Below, in pieces: positions 23,203 to 32,368 of a stretch of 64,000 bases of DNA (within the stretch, counting starts at the first letter, position 1; each line of letters begins with the position of its first letter). Made by a program: the position numbers and the translations under genes. Location of the stretch: contig NC_014297.1 in NCBI RefSeq assembly GCF_000196895.1, positions 992,001 through 1,056,000 on the forward strand, read 5' to 3'. The notes under the pieces are model-generated. The model worked only from the letters and a program-made list of their open reading frames with translations. It did not search any database and had not been told where the DNA came from. Source of the DNA: Halalkalicoccus jeotgali B3 (lineage in GTDB: Archaea; Halobacteriota; Halobacteria; Halobacteriales; Halalkalicoccaceae).

Positions 23203-23817
23203 TCAGGAGAATAGCCCCGCGACGTCGTTCGCGATACTCGTGACGGGTGAGAGAGCACCACTTCCACCGTCACCATCAGTGCCACCCTCGCCATCGCCGC
23301 CATCGACAGTCGCCCCGTCGCTCGTCGATCGGGATTCGGATCCGACGACGTCGTCACCGGGTTGGCTTTCGGCCCCCTCAGTCGCCGGGCCGTCCTCGGT
23401 AACGGCCTCGATCGAGCCCGCGCCGACCTCGGCGACGAACACTTGCCGCCACTCGAACTCGATATCGAATTTGTTCGTGTACTTCCCTTCTCGATTCCGG
23501 CGGACGTTCTCGACGACGACCTCCGAGACGGTCCCTTCCGCCGTCGTAATCGAGATTGGGTCTTCCTCCTCGGCGACAGCCCGCAACTGCGCGATCTCCG
23601 AGGACTCAGCCGCGGCGTAGATCGTCCCCGACTGTGGTATGAGGACGTTGCGCTGGCTGATCTCTGCGCCGTCCTCGAGGGATTTCGTTGGGGCGTCCTG
23701 CCCGCTCGATTGATCGCTCTGGATCCCGGCACGGAGCTCCATGCCGTCGATGATCATCGGCTGCCCGCTACCGTGCGGGTTCGTGACTTTCCGGACGCCG
23801 GGTTCGTCTCCTGCCAT
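23203..23817 (-). CDS. Probable tail-tube initiator or hub-associated protein
   Basis: 204 residues. N-terminal beta domain (residues 1-145): ELRAGIQSDQSSGQDAPTKS, IAQLRAVAEEEDPISITTAE, GTVSEVVVENVRRNREGKYT, FDIEFEWRQVFVA. This resembles the domains that measure off the tube end in contractile tails (position of the LysM/XkdP gene in PBSX-like operons), but no LysM motif is present. The last 55 residues are a disordered Asp/Gly/Ser tail. Role inferred from its place between tape measure and hub. Confidence 0.6.
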   Translation of the reverse strand: MAGDEPGVRKVTNPHGSGQPMIIDGMELRAGIQSDQSSGQDAPTKSLEDGAEISQRNVLIPQSGTIYAAAESSEIAQLRAVAEEEDPISITTAEGTVSEVVVENVRRNREGKYTNKFDIEFEWRQVFVAEVGAGSIEAVTEDGPATEGAESQPGDDVVGSESRSTSDGATVDGGDGEGGTDGDGGSGALSPVTSIANDVAGLFS

Positions 23818-23819
23818 AG

Positions 23820-26800
23820 TTAGTCACCGTCGCGGAACTTCCGGAAGACGCGTTTGACCTCCGTCTCGAACTCGGTCATGCGCTGGTTGAGGAGGGCTTC
23901 GCTGACCGCGTTGCCCACTTCTGCGGGCGTCCCCGCGTCACTGGCGTCGACGATCACGTCGCCGACGTTGGTCGTGATGTGGACGTCGATCGACTGCCCA
24001 GTCTGACCCGCCTGGCCCGTTGCACTCGACTGCCCTTCCGAATCTCCGGATCCAGTCCGGGGTGCCGGTACTGAAACCGGCCCACGAGGCCCGGCAGGCC
24101 CCTGTGGTCCAGGATCGAACCCATCACTCCCACCATCTCCCGAGTCATCCGGTCCCGATCGCGACGTCTGCTGTGGTGTAACGGGGGCGGTCGTCTGCCC
24201 GCCGCCAGCGACGGCCGCCGCAGCACCCGCCCCACCACCACCCGGACCGATCGGGCCAGTGGGTGAGACGGTCGTCTCGGGGGTGACCGGTGCCGAGACC
24301 GGCCCCGGTTGATCGACCGTCGGATTGATCGTCGGGTCGTCCACTTCGGGTGTCAGTATGTCGGTCGGCATGGTGATCGCGTCGTGAGCAGCCCCCGCCA
24401 CACGCTCCATCTCACTTGCGACCTGGCCCTCGCTCGCCCGTGCGCCGAGCGCGAGGGTCTCCGGCAGCGCACGCCCTTGCTCAGTGAGATTCGACAGCGG
24501 GCCCCTGTCGGCATCGCTGGAGGGTAGGTACGAGGCCGCCGTCTCGGCGATCGACGACGCGACGGATTCGACCGCGCCCTCGCCAGCGTTGGCTCCGGAA
24601 GCGTACGTCTTGCCGAGCGCCTGCGAGTCGGCCCCCGGCTCTGCACCGCCCGCGGCGGGCTGGTCATCGCCGCCGAAGAGCCCGCCGATGATCGGGATAT
24701 CCTCCTTCGAGGGGAGGTCGGGCACCTTATCGATCACGCGCTGCATCCAGGCGAGCAGTCGGCGGAACGGGTCGATCGCCGCGTTGATTCCCTGTTTGAA
24801 CGAGTCGAAACGCTGCTTTGCGGCGGCGGTCCGCTCGTTGATCCGGTCGAGTACTGGCGAAAGCGCCCACGAGGCGAAGGCCGAGCCGATATTCAGCAGG
24901 CCACGGAGGACGCCCCGCGCCACGCCCAGTCGGTAGGCCCACACCTCGAGACGGTCGTTGAGTCGGCCGATCGTCCCCTCGACGGCCCAGTCGACGAATG
25001 CGTTGCCGGCGTCGGCGACGCCCTGAATGAGCCCGCCCAGTGGGCCGAGCTTCTCCTCGAGATCGTCAGCGCCGGTCGCCGCCCGGACGAGCCAGTAAAC
25101 CAGCCCCGGCGCGGTGAACAACGACAGGACGCGGATGAACGTCGCCACCCGATCGGCAGCGCCGCCGAAGCGCTCGTTGAATCGGTCGACCGCGGTGTGG
25201 ATCGTCTCGATGTGACTCCGCGTCGACTCGATCGGCGAGGCTGCCCGCTTCAGGAATCCGGTGAAGTAGCCCGCGGCATCGCCGGCAGCGCGGAACGCCG
25301 CGCCGATGAGCGATATCGGGAGCGTGATCGGCAGAGCGGCGATCTTGATTAGGATCCCTCCGAGCCGGCCAAGGACCTTGATGAACGACCACGTCGCGCC
25401 GGCAACGCCCGTGATGATATTCCACAGGCCGCCGATCGTCCCGGTCAGAATACCGACGACGGCGTCGGCCTCTTGGCCGATCCCGAGCCAGTCGAACAGG
25501 CCGGCCCGCCAGGCAGCCCACGCCGCCGTGATCCCGAGGACGATCCAGCCCAGCGGGCCGAGCGAGACGAGCAAGCCTTTCGCGGCGACGGCTGCCCCCT
25601 TCATCGCCCCGCCGGCAGCGGTGACGGCTCCGGTAAGCGTCATCTTGCTCGCCGCCGTCGCGAGTGAGCCCGCACGCGAGGCCCACAGCGCCGACGTGAG
25701 TTGCCCCGTCGAAGCCGTCATCAGCCACTGCGCACCCGCCGCCGCCCGAGAGGCTCCCGAGAGGATGTGCTGGGCGGCCGCGTAGCCGTACGTGCTGTCC
25801 ATCGCCGACATCGCCGCGAGGTTCTGCAGCTTGATCTGGACGATTGCCGCCCCGAGTGCGGCCGTCAGCGCGAGGGAAGCGCCGGTCGCGACGACCATCC
25901 CCGCCCCCATCGCCTCAAGCAACCAGGGCATCTCGCCGAGTGCGTCGGCGGCCGTCATCGCGACGTCCAAGAACGCCGAGATCCCTGGGGCCGCCCCCTG
26001 GAACATCTCGTAGGCGAGCGCCGACGCACTACCTCGTAAGTACGTGATCTGCCCCTGGACGTTGTCCATCGCCGCCTCGGCGAGGTCGGCCGATGTCGTT
26101 GCCTCGTCGATCGACGCGGCGAGATCCTTGAAGCTGCCCTCTGCGTTGGCGAGTTGTGGGGCCAGTTGCTCCGCCGCCCCGGAGTCGATCGCGAGCCCCG
26201 CCTCGAGCATGAACGCCGCCTCCTCTTGCGAACTCGCTTGCTCACTGATCTGCTGGAGGACGTCCTCGGTACTGCCGGGTCGGAGTTCGAAGCCGACCTG
26301 TGCCTGGCGCGTCGCCAGTGCTTCGTCGTCGAGTCCCTGCAGGCGCTCGATCGCCCCGCCGGCCTGTGAGTAGGCCGTCTCCTGGAGCGTCTCGTTGAGC
26401 GACTCGGACTGGGCGATCAGCGAGCCCATCGCCCGAGCGCCTCGGGCGTTGAAGATCTGATTCAGGAGTTGGGATCGCTCGTGGGCGGAGAGATCGGCCA
26501 TCTGCTCGTCGAGCATCGTCGCAACCTCGCCGATCGAGCGCATGTTCCCCTCTTCGTCGAAGAAATCGTCGGTCGTCAGACCAAGCTCCGAGAGCGCTTC
26601 CTCGGCTTTCCCGGCGGGGTTGACGAGCGAACGGAGCATGGCGTCCATCGACGTCCCTGCCGTGCTCGCGTCGAGGCCAGCGTCCGAGAGCGTCCCGACC
26701 GCAGCGGAGAGGTCCGTGACCGAGAGGCCGACCTGATTCGCGGACGTCGCCGCATAGCGCATCGCATCGCCGAGCCCCGAGACGTCGGCCGCCGTACTCG

Positions 26801-27365
26801 AGGCGACCGAGGCGAGCGTGTCGGCGACCGCCGAGACCTGATCGGCTTCAAGACCGAACGCGTTCATCGCGTTCGTCGCGATCGAGGCCGCCTGCCCCAT
26901 CTGGAGGCCACCGGCGACCGCCAGTTGCGAGACGCTCTCGACGGCGGCAAGAGCCTCTTCGGCTTCGAGACCGCGACGGGTGAGCTGCTCGAAGGAGTTC
27001 GCGATCTCCGTCATCGTCAGCGGCATCTCCGCGCCGAGCGTCGAGGACATGTCCCGCATCGCGTTCATCTCCTCGGTCGTCGCCCCGGCCAGCACCTCGA
27101 CCCGGCTAAAGGTCGCCTCGACGGGGCCGCCCGCCCGGACGATCCCGGCGAGGCCCGCAACGAGTGCCGTCGTCCCGGCCGCCGCAGCGAGGAACGCCCC
27201 CTCGAGAGCACGGGCCTTCCCGTCGACGGCATCCATCTCGGCTTCCGTCTGGTCGAGCTCGCCGCGAGCGGCACCCATCGCCGTCGTGAAAGACTGCGTG
27301 TCGCCCTGCAGGACGATCGAGAGCCCGCCGACGGGCTGTGCGCCCCCTCCTGGTGCTCCGCTCAT
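23820..27365 (-). CDS. Tail tape measure protein
   Basis: 1181 residues, the longest gene here. Sets tail length and passes into the cell. N-terminal alpha-helical region has the TP901-type core tape-measure motif with TAMGAARGELDQTEAEMDAV, RVEVLAGATTEEMNAMRDMS, SFEQLTRRGLEAEEALAAVE and GLSVTDLSAAVGTLSDAGLD. The middle holds several hydrophobic segments (for instance ALTAALGAAIVQIKL and LGWIVLGITAAWAA), and the C-terminal third is Gly/Pro/Gln-rich and low in complexity. At roughly 1.5 angstrom per residue the tail would be near 175 nm. Long rightward open frames within it are antisense artefacts of GC-rich coding. Confidence 0.93.
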   Translation of the reverse strand: MSGAPGGGAQPVGGLSIVLQGDTQSFTTAMGAARGELDQTEAEMDAVDGKARALEGAFLAAAAGTTALVAGLAGIVRAGGPVEATFSRVEVLAGATTEEMNAMRDMSSTLGAEMPLTMTEIANSFEQLTRRGLEAEEALAAVESVSQLAVAGGLQMGQAASIATNAMNAFGLEADQVSAVADTLASVASSTAADVSGLGDAMRYAATSANQVGLSVTDLSAAVGTLSDAGLDASTAGTSMDAMLRSLVNPAGKAEEALSELGLTTDDFFDEEGNMRSIGEVATMLDEQMADLSAHERSQLLNQIFNARGARAMGSLIAQSESLNETLQETAYSQAGGAIERLQGLDDEALATRQAQVGFELRPGSTEDVLQQISEQASSQEEAAFMLEAGLAIDSGAAEQLAPQLANAEGSFKDLAASIDEATTSADLAEAAMDNVQGQITYLRGSASALAYEMFQGAAPGISAFLDVAMTAADALGEMPWLLEAMGAGMVVATGASLALTAALGAAIVQIKLQNLAAMSAMDSTYGYAAAQHILSGASRAAAGAQWLMTASTGQLTSALWASRAGSLATAASKMTLTGAVTAAGGAMKGAAVAAKGLLVSLGPLGWIVLGITAAWAAWRAGLFDWLGIGQEADAVVGILTGTIGGLWNIITGVAGATWSFIKVLGRLGGILIKIAALPITLPISLIGAAFRAAGDAAGYFTGFLKRAASPIESTRSHIETIHTAVDRFNERFGGAADRVATFIRVLSLFTAPGLVYWLVRAATGADDLEEKLGPLGGLIQGVADAGNAFVDWAVEGTIGRLNDRLEVWAYRLGVARGVLRGLLNIGSAFASWALSPVLDRINERTAAAKQRFDSFKQGINAAIDPFRRLLAWMQRVIDKVPDLPSKEDIPIIGGLFGGDDQPAAGGAEPGADSQALGKTYASGANAGEGAVESVASSIAETAASYLPSSDADRGPLSNLTEQGRALPETLALGARASEGQVASEMERVAGAAHDAITMPTDILTPEVDDPTINPTVDQPGPVSAPVTPETTVSPTGPIGPGGGGAGAAAAVAGGGQTTAPVTPQQTSRSGPDDSGDGGSDGFDPGPQGPAGPRGPVSVPAPRTGSGDSEGQSSATGQAGQTGQSIDVHITTNVGDVIVDASDAGTPAEVGNAVSEALLNQRMTEFETEVKRVFRKFRDGD

Positions 27366-27430
27366 GAGTTGATGAAAACAGTCTACAGCTGTCGCTCGCG
27401 CTCAGCAAGCGCCGAAAACTACCGTCCGTC

Positions 27431-27610
27431 CTATACGTCGTCGACCGGCCGCCGGAAGATCATCGCGATCGTCGAGCCCTGCCAGGTACAGCGCTCATCG
27501 AGCACCCACCCCTCAGCCGCGAGTTCGTTGATTCGGTCCTCGAGATCGCCATTCCGAACGTCGGCGATATCGGGGTTAAACTGTTTATATTCGAACTGTT
27601 GCGTTGCCAT
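27431..27610 (-). CDS. Small DUF4177-like protein
   Basis: 59 residues: MATQQFEYKQFNPD, then LEDRINELAAEGWVLDERCT and STIAMIFRRPVDDV. The pattern of a first strand, a helix with INELAAEGW, and a closing strand with a FRRP end is that of DUF4177 proteins (small beta-alpha-beta, frequent in viruses and haloarchaea). ATG at 27608-27610, TAG at 27431-27433. It lies between the tape measure and the second chaperone gene. Role unknown. Confidence 0.7.
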   Translation of the reverse strand: MATQQFEYKQFNPDIADVRNGDLEDRINELAAEGWVLDERCTWQGSTIAMIFRRPVDDV

Positions 27611-27658
27611 ACGAGCGACCTCGGCGACCGGAGAGATGAATGCTTTGGCCTGACCGGC

Positions 27659-28102
27659 TCAGGCGAGCCCATCCTCGACGACGTCAATATCGACGTAGTC
27701 CGAGAGACGAACCCAGGCGGCGACGTGATCGAACAAGAGCGACCGCTCGCGTTCGGTGAGGGCGTTCGCCCACCGGTCGTACGTCAGCTCCGGCTCGTCA
27801 ACGACGGCCGAACAGAGTCGGTACCGATCGTCCTCGATGACGGCTAAGAGGATCTGGTTCATCGTCTCCTCGGAATCGGGCTCGGCGAACACGAAGCGCT
27901 TTGGCTCGCCGCCATCAATCGGATGGATTCGGAACTCCGTCCGGGCCGGCTCGCCGATCCACGACTCGGCGATCACCTCGTAGTCACTGTCCTCTTCGAC
28001 TTCGCTGAAGAGTTCGGTGTCAACCTGCTCGCCGGGGCCGAGGTCTTCGCGATCCTCGCCGTCGCCGTCGTACTCGTAGTCCGGTGTCGTTTGCTCGCTC
28101 AT
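27659..28102 (-). CDS. Tail assembly protein downstream of chaperone
   Basis: 147 residues from the ATG at 28100-28102, overlapping the frameshift product by 4 bases. Acidic N-terminus (PDYEYDGDGEDREDLGPGEQ) then a compact domain with SWIGEPARTEFRIHPIDGG, EPKRFVFAEPDSEETMNQIL and LFDHVAAWVRLSDYVDIDVV. Position between the G/GT-type gene and the tape measure suggests an additional tape-measure chaperone. The longer open frame upstream is Arg-rich antisense-like and was rejected. Confidence 0.65.
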   Translation of the reverse strand: MSEQTTPDYEYDGDGEDREDLGPGEQVDTELFSEVEEDSDYEVIAESWIGEPARTEFRIHPIDGGEPKRFVFAEPDSEETMNQILLAVIEDDRYRLCSAVVDEPELTYDRWANALTERERSLLFDHVAAWVRLSDYVDIDVVEDGLA

Positions 28103-29674
28103 GTGTTGTTTTGTTGTTCTTTCGCCCGCTCGAGGAACAACTCGAGTTCGCGGTCGTCCGCCCGCCCCTTCGCGACGTCCTCTTTGATCTGCTCGGGCAA
28201 GAGGCCCCACTCCTCGTCGGTGAGGTGATCGGGCTTCTCGCCGTACTTCGCCCGCTCTTCGGCCCGCTCGCGTTCCTCCTCACGCCATTCGTTCAGGCTG
28301 TTCATGTTGATGAGGTAGAAATCCACGCGATCGCGTGACCAGCGGAGGACGTCCTCGTAGGTGTAGTTATTCCACTCTTGCTCCGCGATGATGAGCCGAC
28401 GGCGCCCGGTCGGCGAATCGGCATACTCCTTAGCGGCGCCTCTGTCGAAATTTGGCGTCGCCGTGGACGAACTGGCCCATGCGCTGGCCGATCATCATGC
28501 GATCGTACCAGCTCATGGCATCCCAGATCGGGGTGGCGTTCGGGTGGCTCGCCAGCCCCTTCGACCCGTCCTCGTCGGCGATCACGAGGTTGCCCCGGTC
28601 GGGATGCTCGACTTGGTAGACGGCTTGGTGTGGGTGACCGTCGATCTCGAGGAGGTCGTCAGCGAGTTCGCGGGCGAAGCGCCGCGCCTGGGCCTCTTGC
28701 TTGCCACTATCGAGATCCTGGAAGTTCTCAAGCAACCCGAGCTTGTCCTCGTACTGCTGCTTGTCCTCAGGCTCCCAGACGTCGAACGGGACGCCCTTGT
28801 AGCCGAATTTGAGGACATCGCGTTCGCCGACCTTCGACGCATCGCTGATAACCTCCTCTTCTTCCCAGGGGAACTCACCGTCGTCGTTCAGGAGGTCGGT
28901 GCTCTCGAGTGTCGGCTCCGACTCCAGGCTCGACTCGTCAGCGTCCGTCATCGGCTCGTGTGCGCCCGTGCTCGACTGGTGTGACGCCGTGGCACTCTCC
29001 GAGGGGGCAGGGTTAGACTCGGCCGTCTCGTCCGTTACGGGCTGGTTCTCGCCCCGAATCGCCTCGGGAAGGACGGCCTCCATCTCCGCTTCGGAGATCT
29101 CGTCGTTCCGGTAGGCGTCGCGCACTTGCTCGACGGTCGGGGTGCGATCAGAGCGCCCGGTCACGACTCTGAGGACGGTGTTGAGGTTGACCTCCTCGTG
29201 GTCGGTTTCGAGTTCGTGATGAGTGCGAGGCTGGCCCTCTGCGCCGTCCGCAGTAGTGTCGTCCTCCCCTTCGTGCCGAGCCTCGAGCTCCTCTTGCAGG
29301 TGGGTGAGTGTGTTGATCGCCTCTTCGCGAGCCTCCTTGGATATCTCGGGATGGTCGAGGTCATCGAGTGTGATATCCATCGGATGCTTCCCGCGGAGAT
29401 GATCGGGGATTCCGATCGAATCCTCGACAGCCCCATCCGACTCGGCGTGCATCTCTCGGAGGCGAGCGACTGCCGAGTCGTCGTTCTCGGTCGATGACGC
29501 TGGGCTGGATGCTCCACTCGTGTCCGGGATGGGGTCCTGATCCTGACGCTGATTCTGATCTCTGTCCCCGATCTCGGTCTCGATCCCGCTGAACGGCTGT
29601 TCGTCGCTCGACTGTGAGCGAGACTGTTCGTCTTGGTGATCGTCGCGATCGCGAGGGTGCGTATCGTCTGGCAT
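28099..29674 (-). CDS. Tail assembly chaperone, frame 0 product and +1-frameshift extension (G/GT-like)
   Basis: Frame-0 product is 414 residues, from ATG at 29674 to TAA at 28430-28432. It has a disordered acidic N-terminus and a conserved C-terminal domain (FGYKGVPFDVWEPEDKQQYE, LASHPNATPIWDAMSWYDRM). Beyond it, another frame continues as protein-like sequence with no start codon: NFDRGAAKEYADSPTGRRRL, IIAEQEWNNYTYEDVLRWSR, DRVDFYLINMNSLNEWREEE, to 28099. Joining the two needs a +1 (or -2) shift; the likely slip is AAA-TTT-C at 28447-28453 on the complement, where Phe tRNA could slip from TTT to TTC before a CGA codon. Position between tail tube and tape measure is exactly where G/GT chaperones sit. 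Confidence 0.82.
28447..28453 (-). other. Putative +1 ribosomal frameshift site
   Basis: On the coding strand the codons are AAA TTT CGA CAG; shifting +1 at TTT C gives TTC GAC AGA GGC and opens the extension frame 21 bases before the frame-0 stop (TAA at 28430-28432). The following GGCGCCGC is GC-rich and might pause ribosomes. The slip site is inferred; a -2 shift within the same overlap would give the same fusion. Confidence 0.55.
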
Positions 29675-29715
29675 GATGGGTGTCGTGCATCCGAAATGCG
29701 GTGTGGATGCGGTAC

Positions 29716-29770
29716 GAAAAAGTGTGCGCTCTCGGGCCGGCAGGTCGTCGCCTGAGGCGGGACGCCTCAG
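29716..29770 (-). terminator. Hairpin and T-tract after the tail tube gene
   Basis: Perfect 7-bp stem CTGAGGC-gggac-GCCTCAG (29752-29770) covers the tail-tube stop codon, and about 30 bases on, the leftward strand has TTTTT (29716-29720). Likely a partial terminator or RNA-processing signal that lowers expression of the chaperone and tape measure relative to the abundant sheath and tube proteins. Confidence 0.55.
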
Positions 29771-30168
29771 ATCACGAAGTCGCCTTCCCAGTCGCCGGTG
29801 TAGAGATACCCGGTGTCGAGCTCGTCCTGGGAGACGTTCGTGAAGCGAACGCCCGTTACTGCATGCCTGCCCTTCGTGTCATCGTCGGGGAGTGTGTAGG
29901 CCACACTCCCGATCTTGCGGGCGAGAATCGCCTCATACATCGCCGAGACGCTCGGCGACGTTGGATAGAGGCTGAACGACCCGCTGGGGTCGACCGGGCG
30001 ATCGTAGTGGACGGTGTCGCCCTCAATAGCTCGCTCGCGCTCGCTCGGGTCCTCGATCTCGAAATCGAAGCCCGAAAAACGAATGAGCGGGACGCCAAGG
30101 ACGTTCCCGGTTGCTTCTTCGACGGCGACGCGAGTGGACTGTCCGCTCGGGGTTTGTTTGATTGACAT
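29767..30168 (-). CDS. Tail tube protein
   Basis: 133 residues, small beta-barrel protein: RVAVEEATGNVLGVPLIRFS, GFDFEIEDPSERERAIEGDT and GRHAVTGVRFTNVSQDELDT. It directly follows the sheath gene by 19 bases, the invariant order of contractile tails, and has the size of tube proteins (about 140-170). It would form the inner tube through which DNA passes. Confidence 0.82.
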   Translation of the reverse strand: MSIKQTPSGQSTRVAVEEATGNVLGVPLIRFSGFDFEIEDPSERERAIEGDTVHYDRPVDPSGSFSLYPTSPSVSAMYEAILARKIGSVAYTLPDDDTKGRHAVTGVRFTNVSQDELDTGYLYTGDWEGDFVI

Positions 30169-30187
30169 TGGTGAATCCTCCAGTCAG

Positions 30188-31561
30188 TTACAGCGTGGCC
30201 CGGATCGTCCCGCTCATGCGGTGGACGGGCTCGTTCAGGTTGATCAGCAGCTCGATGTTCTCCCAGATTCGATTGGCCCGCTCTTCGCGAGCCGTGTCTT
30301 CGGGCTCGGGGACGTTGTGTCCGACCGAGGTGAACATCGCGTTACGCCCACCGATGGCGTCGGCGAACTCCTCTTCGATGGCCTGCTCGATATCGGTCTT
30401 CGTGTACTGATCGAACGACCGATCGTCGGATCGGAGCAAGTCCTGCAGTGCGAGCTTCGCACGGTTCTTCGCGTAGGCGACGCGTCGCGTCCGGTCGAGG
30501 TAGCGATAGTCGTCTTCGATCCCGGCCGTCGTGAGCGAGTTCGTCGCGTACACACCGCCGTCGTCCTCGAGGACGTTCGACGGGCCGCTTCCCTCGTCAC
30601 CACCTTCGAAGGTGCCCGAGAGACCCACATCGCCGATCAGGCGAGTGTACCGCGTGTTGTTCGGCACGCTCGCAGCGATCGACTTGTAGATGATGTTGTA
30701 GTCGACATCGTTCGTCGAGTAGAGCCCCGCGATCCGACCGCCGAGGCCATCGGTCGGCGATTCGTTCGCCATCGGTAGGACCCACTTCGAGGGGGCGTAG
30801 CCACCGACCTCATGGGCGAGCGCGAGCCCCTCCTCGGGCCGGTCGAACGTCTGGCCGTTGACGTACGGCTGCACTCGCATGACCTCCTCGGCGTCCATCC
30901 ACGGGCCGAGTTCGTCCATGTCCCCGATCGAGTGATAGCCATACCGGTGGTTCGCGAGATCGATGATGTCGACCGTGACGCTCTCGAGTTCGTCGAACGC
31001 GTCACGCCACGGGAGTGTCGAGTAGGTGATCTCGATTCCAGTGCCGGTTCCGGACGTCTCGGTGTCGGTGGTCAGTTCGCCGGTATCACGGTTGAGCGCG
31101 GCCAGTGGTGGGGCGTCGACGGACTCCTCGCGACGCTCCTCGGCCTCCGTGATGTCCGGCGGGGCACTAATCACGTCGACGACCTCGGCATCAGTATCGT
31201 CGATAGTGACGGTGACGTCCTCGAGGCCGGTGATCGGCGTGTTCTCGACCTGAGCGGTGTCGGTCGCTTCGGCAGCGCCGAACGTCTCGGTGTGCTCGCT
31301 GGCCTCGAGGACCATCGCACGGAGCATCTCCGTGCCTTCGCCGAAGACCTCCATCGCGGCAGTGTGGACGTCGCTATCCTCGCCGAAGTCATCGGCGACC
31401 GCGCTGGCGTCGGTGTAGTGTGACAGGCTGTTGAAGCCTGCCGTCGGTTCCTCTGCAGTCGGCGCACTGCCGATCAGTGCGACCTCCTGCAGGGTATCTC
31501 GCGGACTCGCCGCGAACTCTTCCTCAACGGTGAATGAAACTGCGTTATCGATGCGTGGCAT
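30188..31561 (-). CDS. Tail sheath protein
   Basis: 457 residues. Sheath protein of contractile tails: N-terminal SVFTVEEEFAASPRDTLQEV-type start (here AVSFTVEEEFAASPR then EVALIGSAPTAEEPTAGFNS), central insertion domain and the conserved C-terminal domain with FEGGDEGSGPSNVLEDDGGV, YATNSLTTAGIEDDYRYLDR, TRRVAYAKNRAKLALQDLLR and PEDTAREERANRIWENIELL. The final TR--AY-KN--K-AL and alpha/beta ending are the standard sheath polymerisation region. Its presence defines the virus as myovirus-like. The stretch 31562-31632 upstream holds no gene. Confidence 0.88.
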   Translation of the reverse strand: MPRIDNAVSFTVEEEFAASPRDTLQEVALIGSAPTAEEPTAGFNSLSHYTDASAVADDFGEDSDVHTAAMEVFGEGTEMLRAMVLEASEHTETFGAAEATDTAQVENTPITGLEDVTVTIDDTDAEVVDVISAPPDITEAEERREESVDAPPLAALNRDTGELTTDTETSGTGTGIEITYSTLPWRDAFDELESVTVDIIDLANHRYGYHSIGDMDELGPWMDAEEVMRVQPYVNGQTFDRPEEGLALAHEVGGYAPSKWVLPMANESPTDGLGGRIAGLYSTNDVDYNIIYKSIAASVPNNTRYTRLIGDVGLSGTFEGGDEGSGPSNVLEDDGGVYATNSLTTAGIEDDYRYLDRTRRVAYAKNRAKLALQDLLRSDDRSFDQYTKTDIEQAIEEEFADAIGGRNAMFTSVGHNVPEPEDTAREERANRIWENIELLINLNEPVHRMSGTIRATL

Positions 31562-31632
31562 CTGTCAGTTGTGTCTCCTGTCTGTGATCGTGCCGCAGCT
31601 CGCGGCGATGATGGTTCTCTGCATTGGACTGC

Positions 31633-32358
31633 TCACTTCGTGTCGTACGGTTCGATCTCCTCGCCGTCGATGGCCGGCGTCGGATGGACACCCGCCTCAC
31701 TCACGAGGTAGCGATACTCGGTCCACTCGTCGGCATATGCCAGTTCGACCGCGGCGTCGTACTGTGCGCCCGCGGCGTCGACCTGGTCGGTGACGTCCTT
31801 GGGCCCCCGCCCCGGGATCGGACGAACCGTTATCTCCGGGTCGATCTCGTCGGCGTACTGTGCGGGGAGCGACGGGTCGTCGGGATCGAGCGGAGCACCA
31901 TCTGAGTCGAAGTGATCAAGCGGACGCGATGGCCAGCGCTCGATCAGGAACGATTTGACCGCATCCGCCAGTGCTGATGCCCGATCGTTGGGAGTGTACT
32001 GCTCGCCCGCGATCGTCGCGTTCCCCCGGGCAGTCACGATCAGGTTGAGGACGTCGTAGACGTCGTATCCCTTCGTGACCGCACCGTGAGCGTGCCCCTC
32101 CTCGACGCCCTCGGGATCGAACACTTCGCGTGAGCGCTCCCGATCGATCGTCTGCTCTTCTTCGAGAACGCCGGTCGGATCGAGAGACATCGTGACCGAC
32201 TCGTACGGCGGCTCGGGCCGGTCGAAGCTCTGATAGTGCCATCGGAGCTGGGGCTGGATTGCCGTCTGCGAGATCCCCTCGTCAGGGTGATCGATATCGA
32301 CCCAGTAGACCTCCGGTAGCGACCTCCGGATCGTCTCGCGTGTTGGCTGGTCGAGCAT
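31633..32358 (-). CDS. Tail completion / tail terminator-like protein
   Basis: 241 residues from the ATG at 32356-32358 (a GTG farther upstream overlaps the previous gene and is less likely). Alpha/beta with EVYWVDIDHPDEGISQTAIQ, SVTMSLDPTGVLEEEQTIDR, VYDVLNLIVTARGNATIAG. The segment YDVLNLIVTARGN with a following helix (ASALADAVKSFLIERW) is similar to the tail-terminator fold. Lies directly before the sheath gene, the usual tail terminator place. Confidence 0.62.
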   Translation of the reverse strand: MLDQPTRETIRRSLPEVYWVDIDHPDEGISQTAIQPQLRWHYQSFDRPEPPYESVTMSLDPTGVLEEEQTIDRERSREVFDPEGVEEGHAHGAVTKGYDVYDVLNLIVTARGNATIAGEQYTPNDRASALADAVKSFLIERWPSRPLDHFDSDGAPLDPDDPSLPAQYADEIDPEITVRPIPGRGPKDVTDQVDAAGAQYDAAVELAYADEWTEYRYLVSEAGVHPTPAIDGEEIEPYDTK

Positions 32359-32368
32359 GCTATCAGGT

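Noticed and set aside
26469-27653. Long rightward open frame (394 codons) inside the tape measure gene
   Set aside because: Arg-rich and non-acidic; antisense shadow of the tape measure gene, as expected in GC-rich coding DNA.
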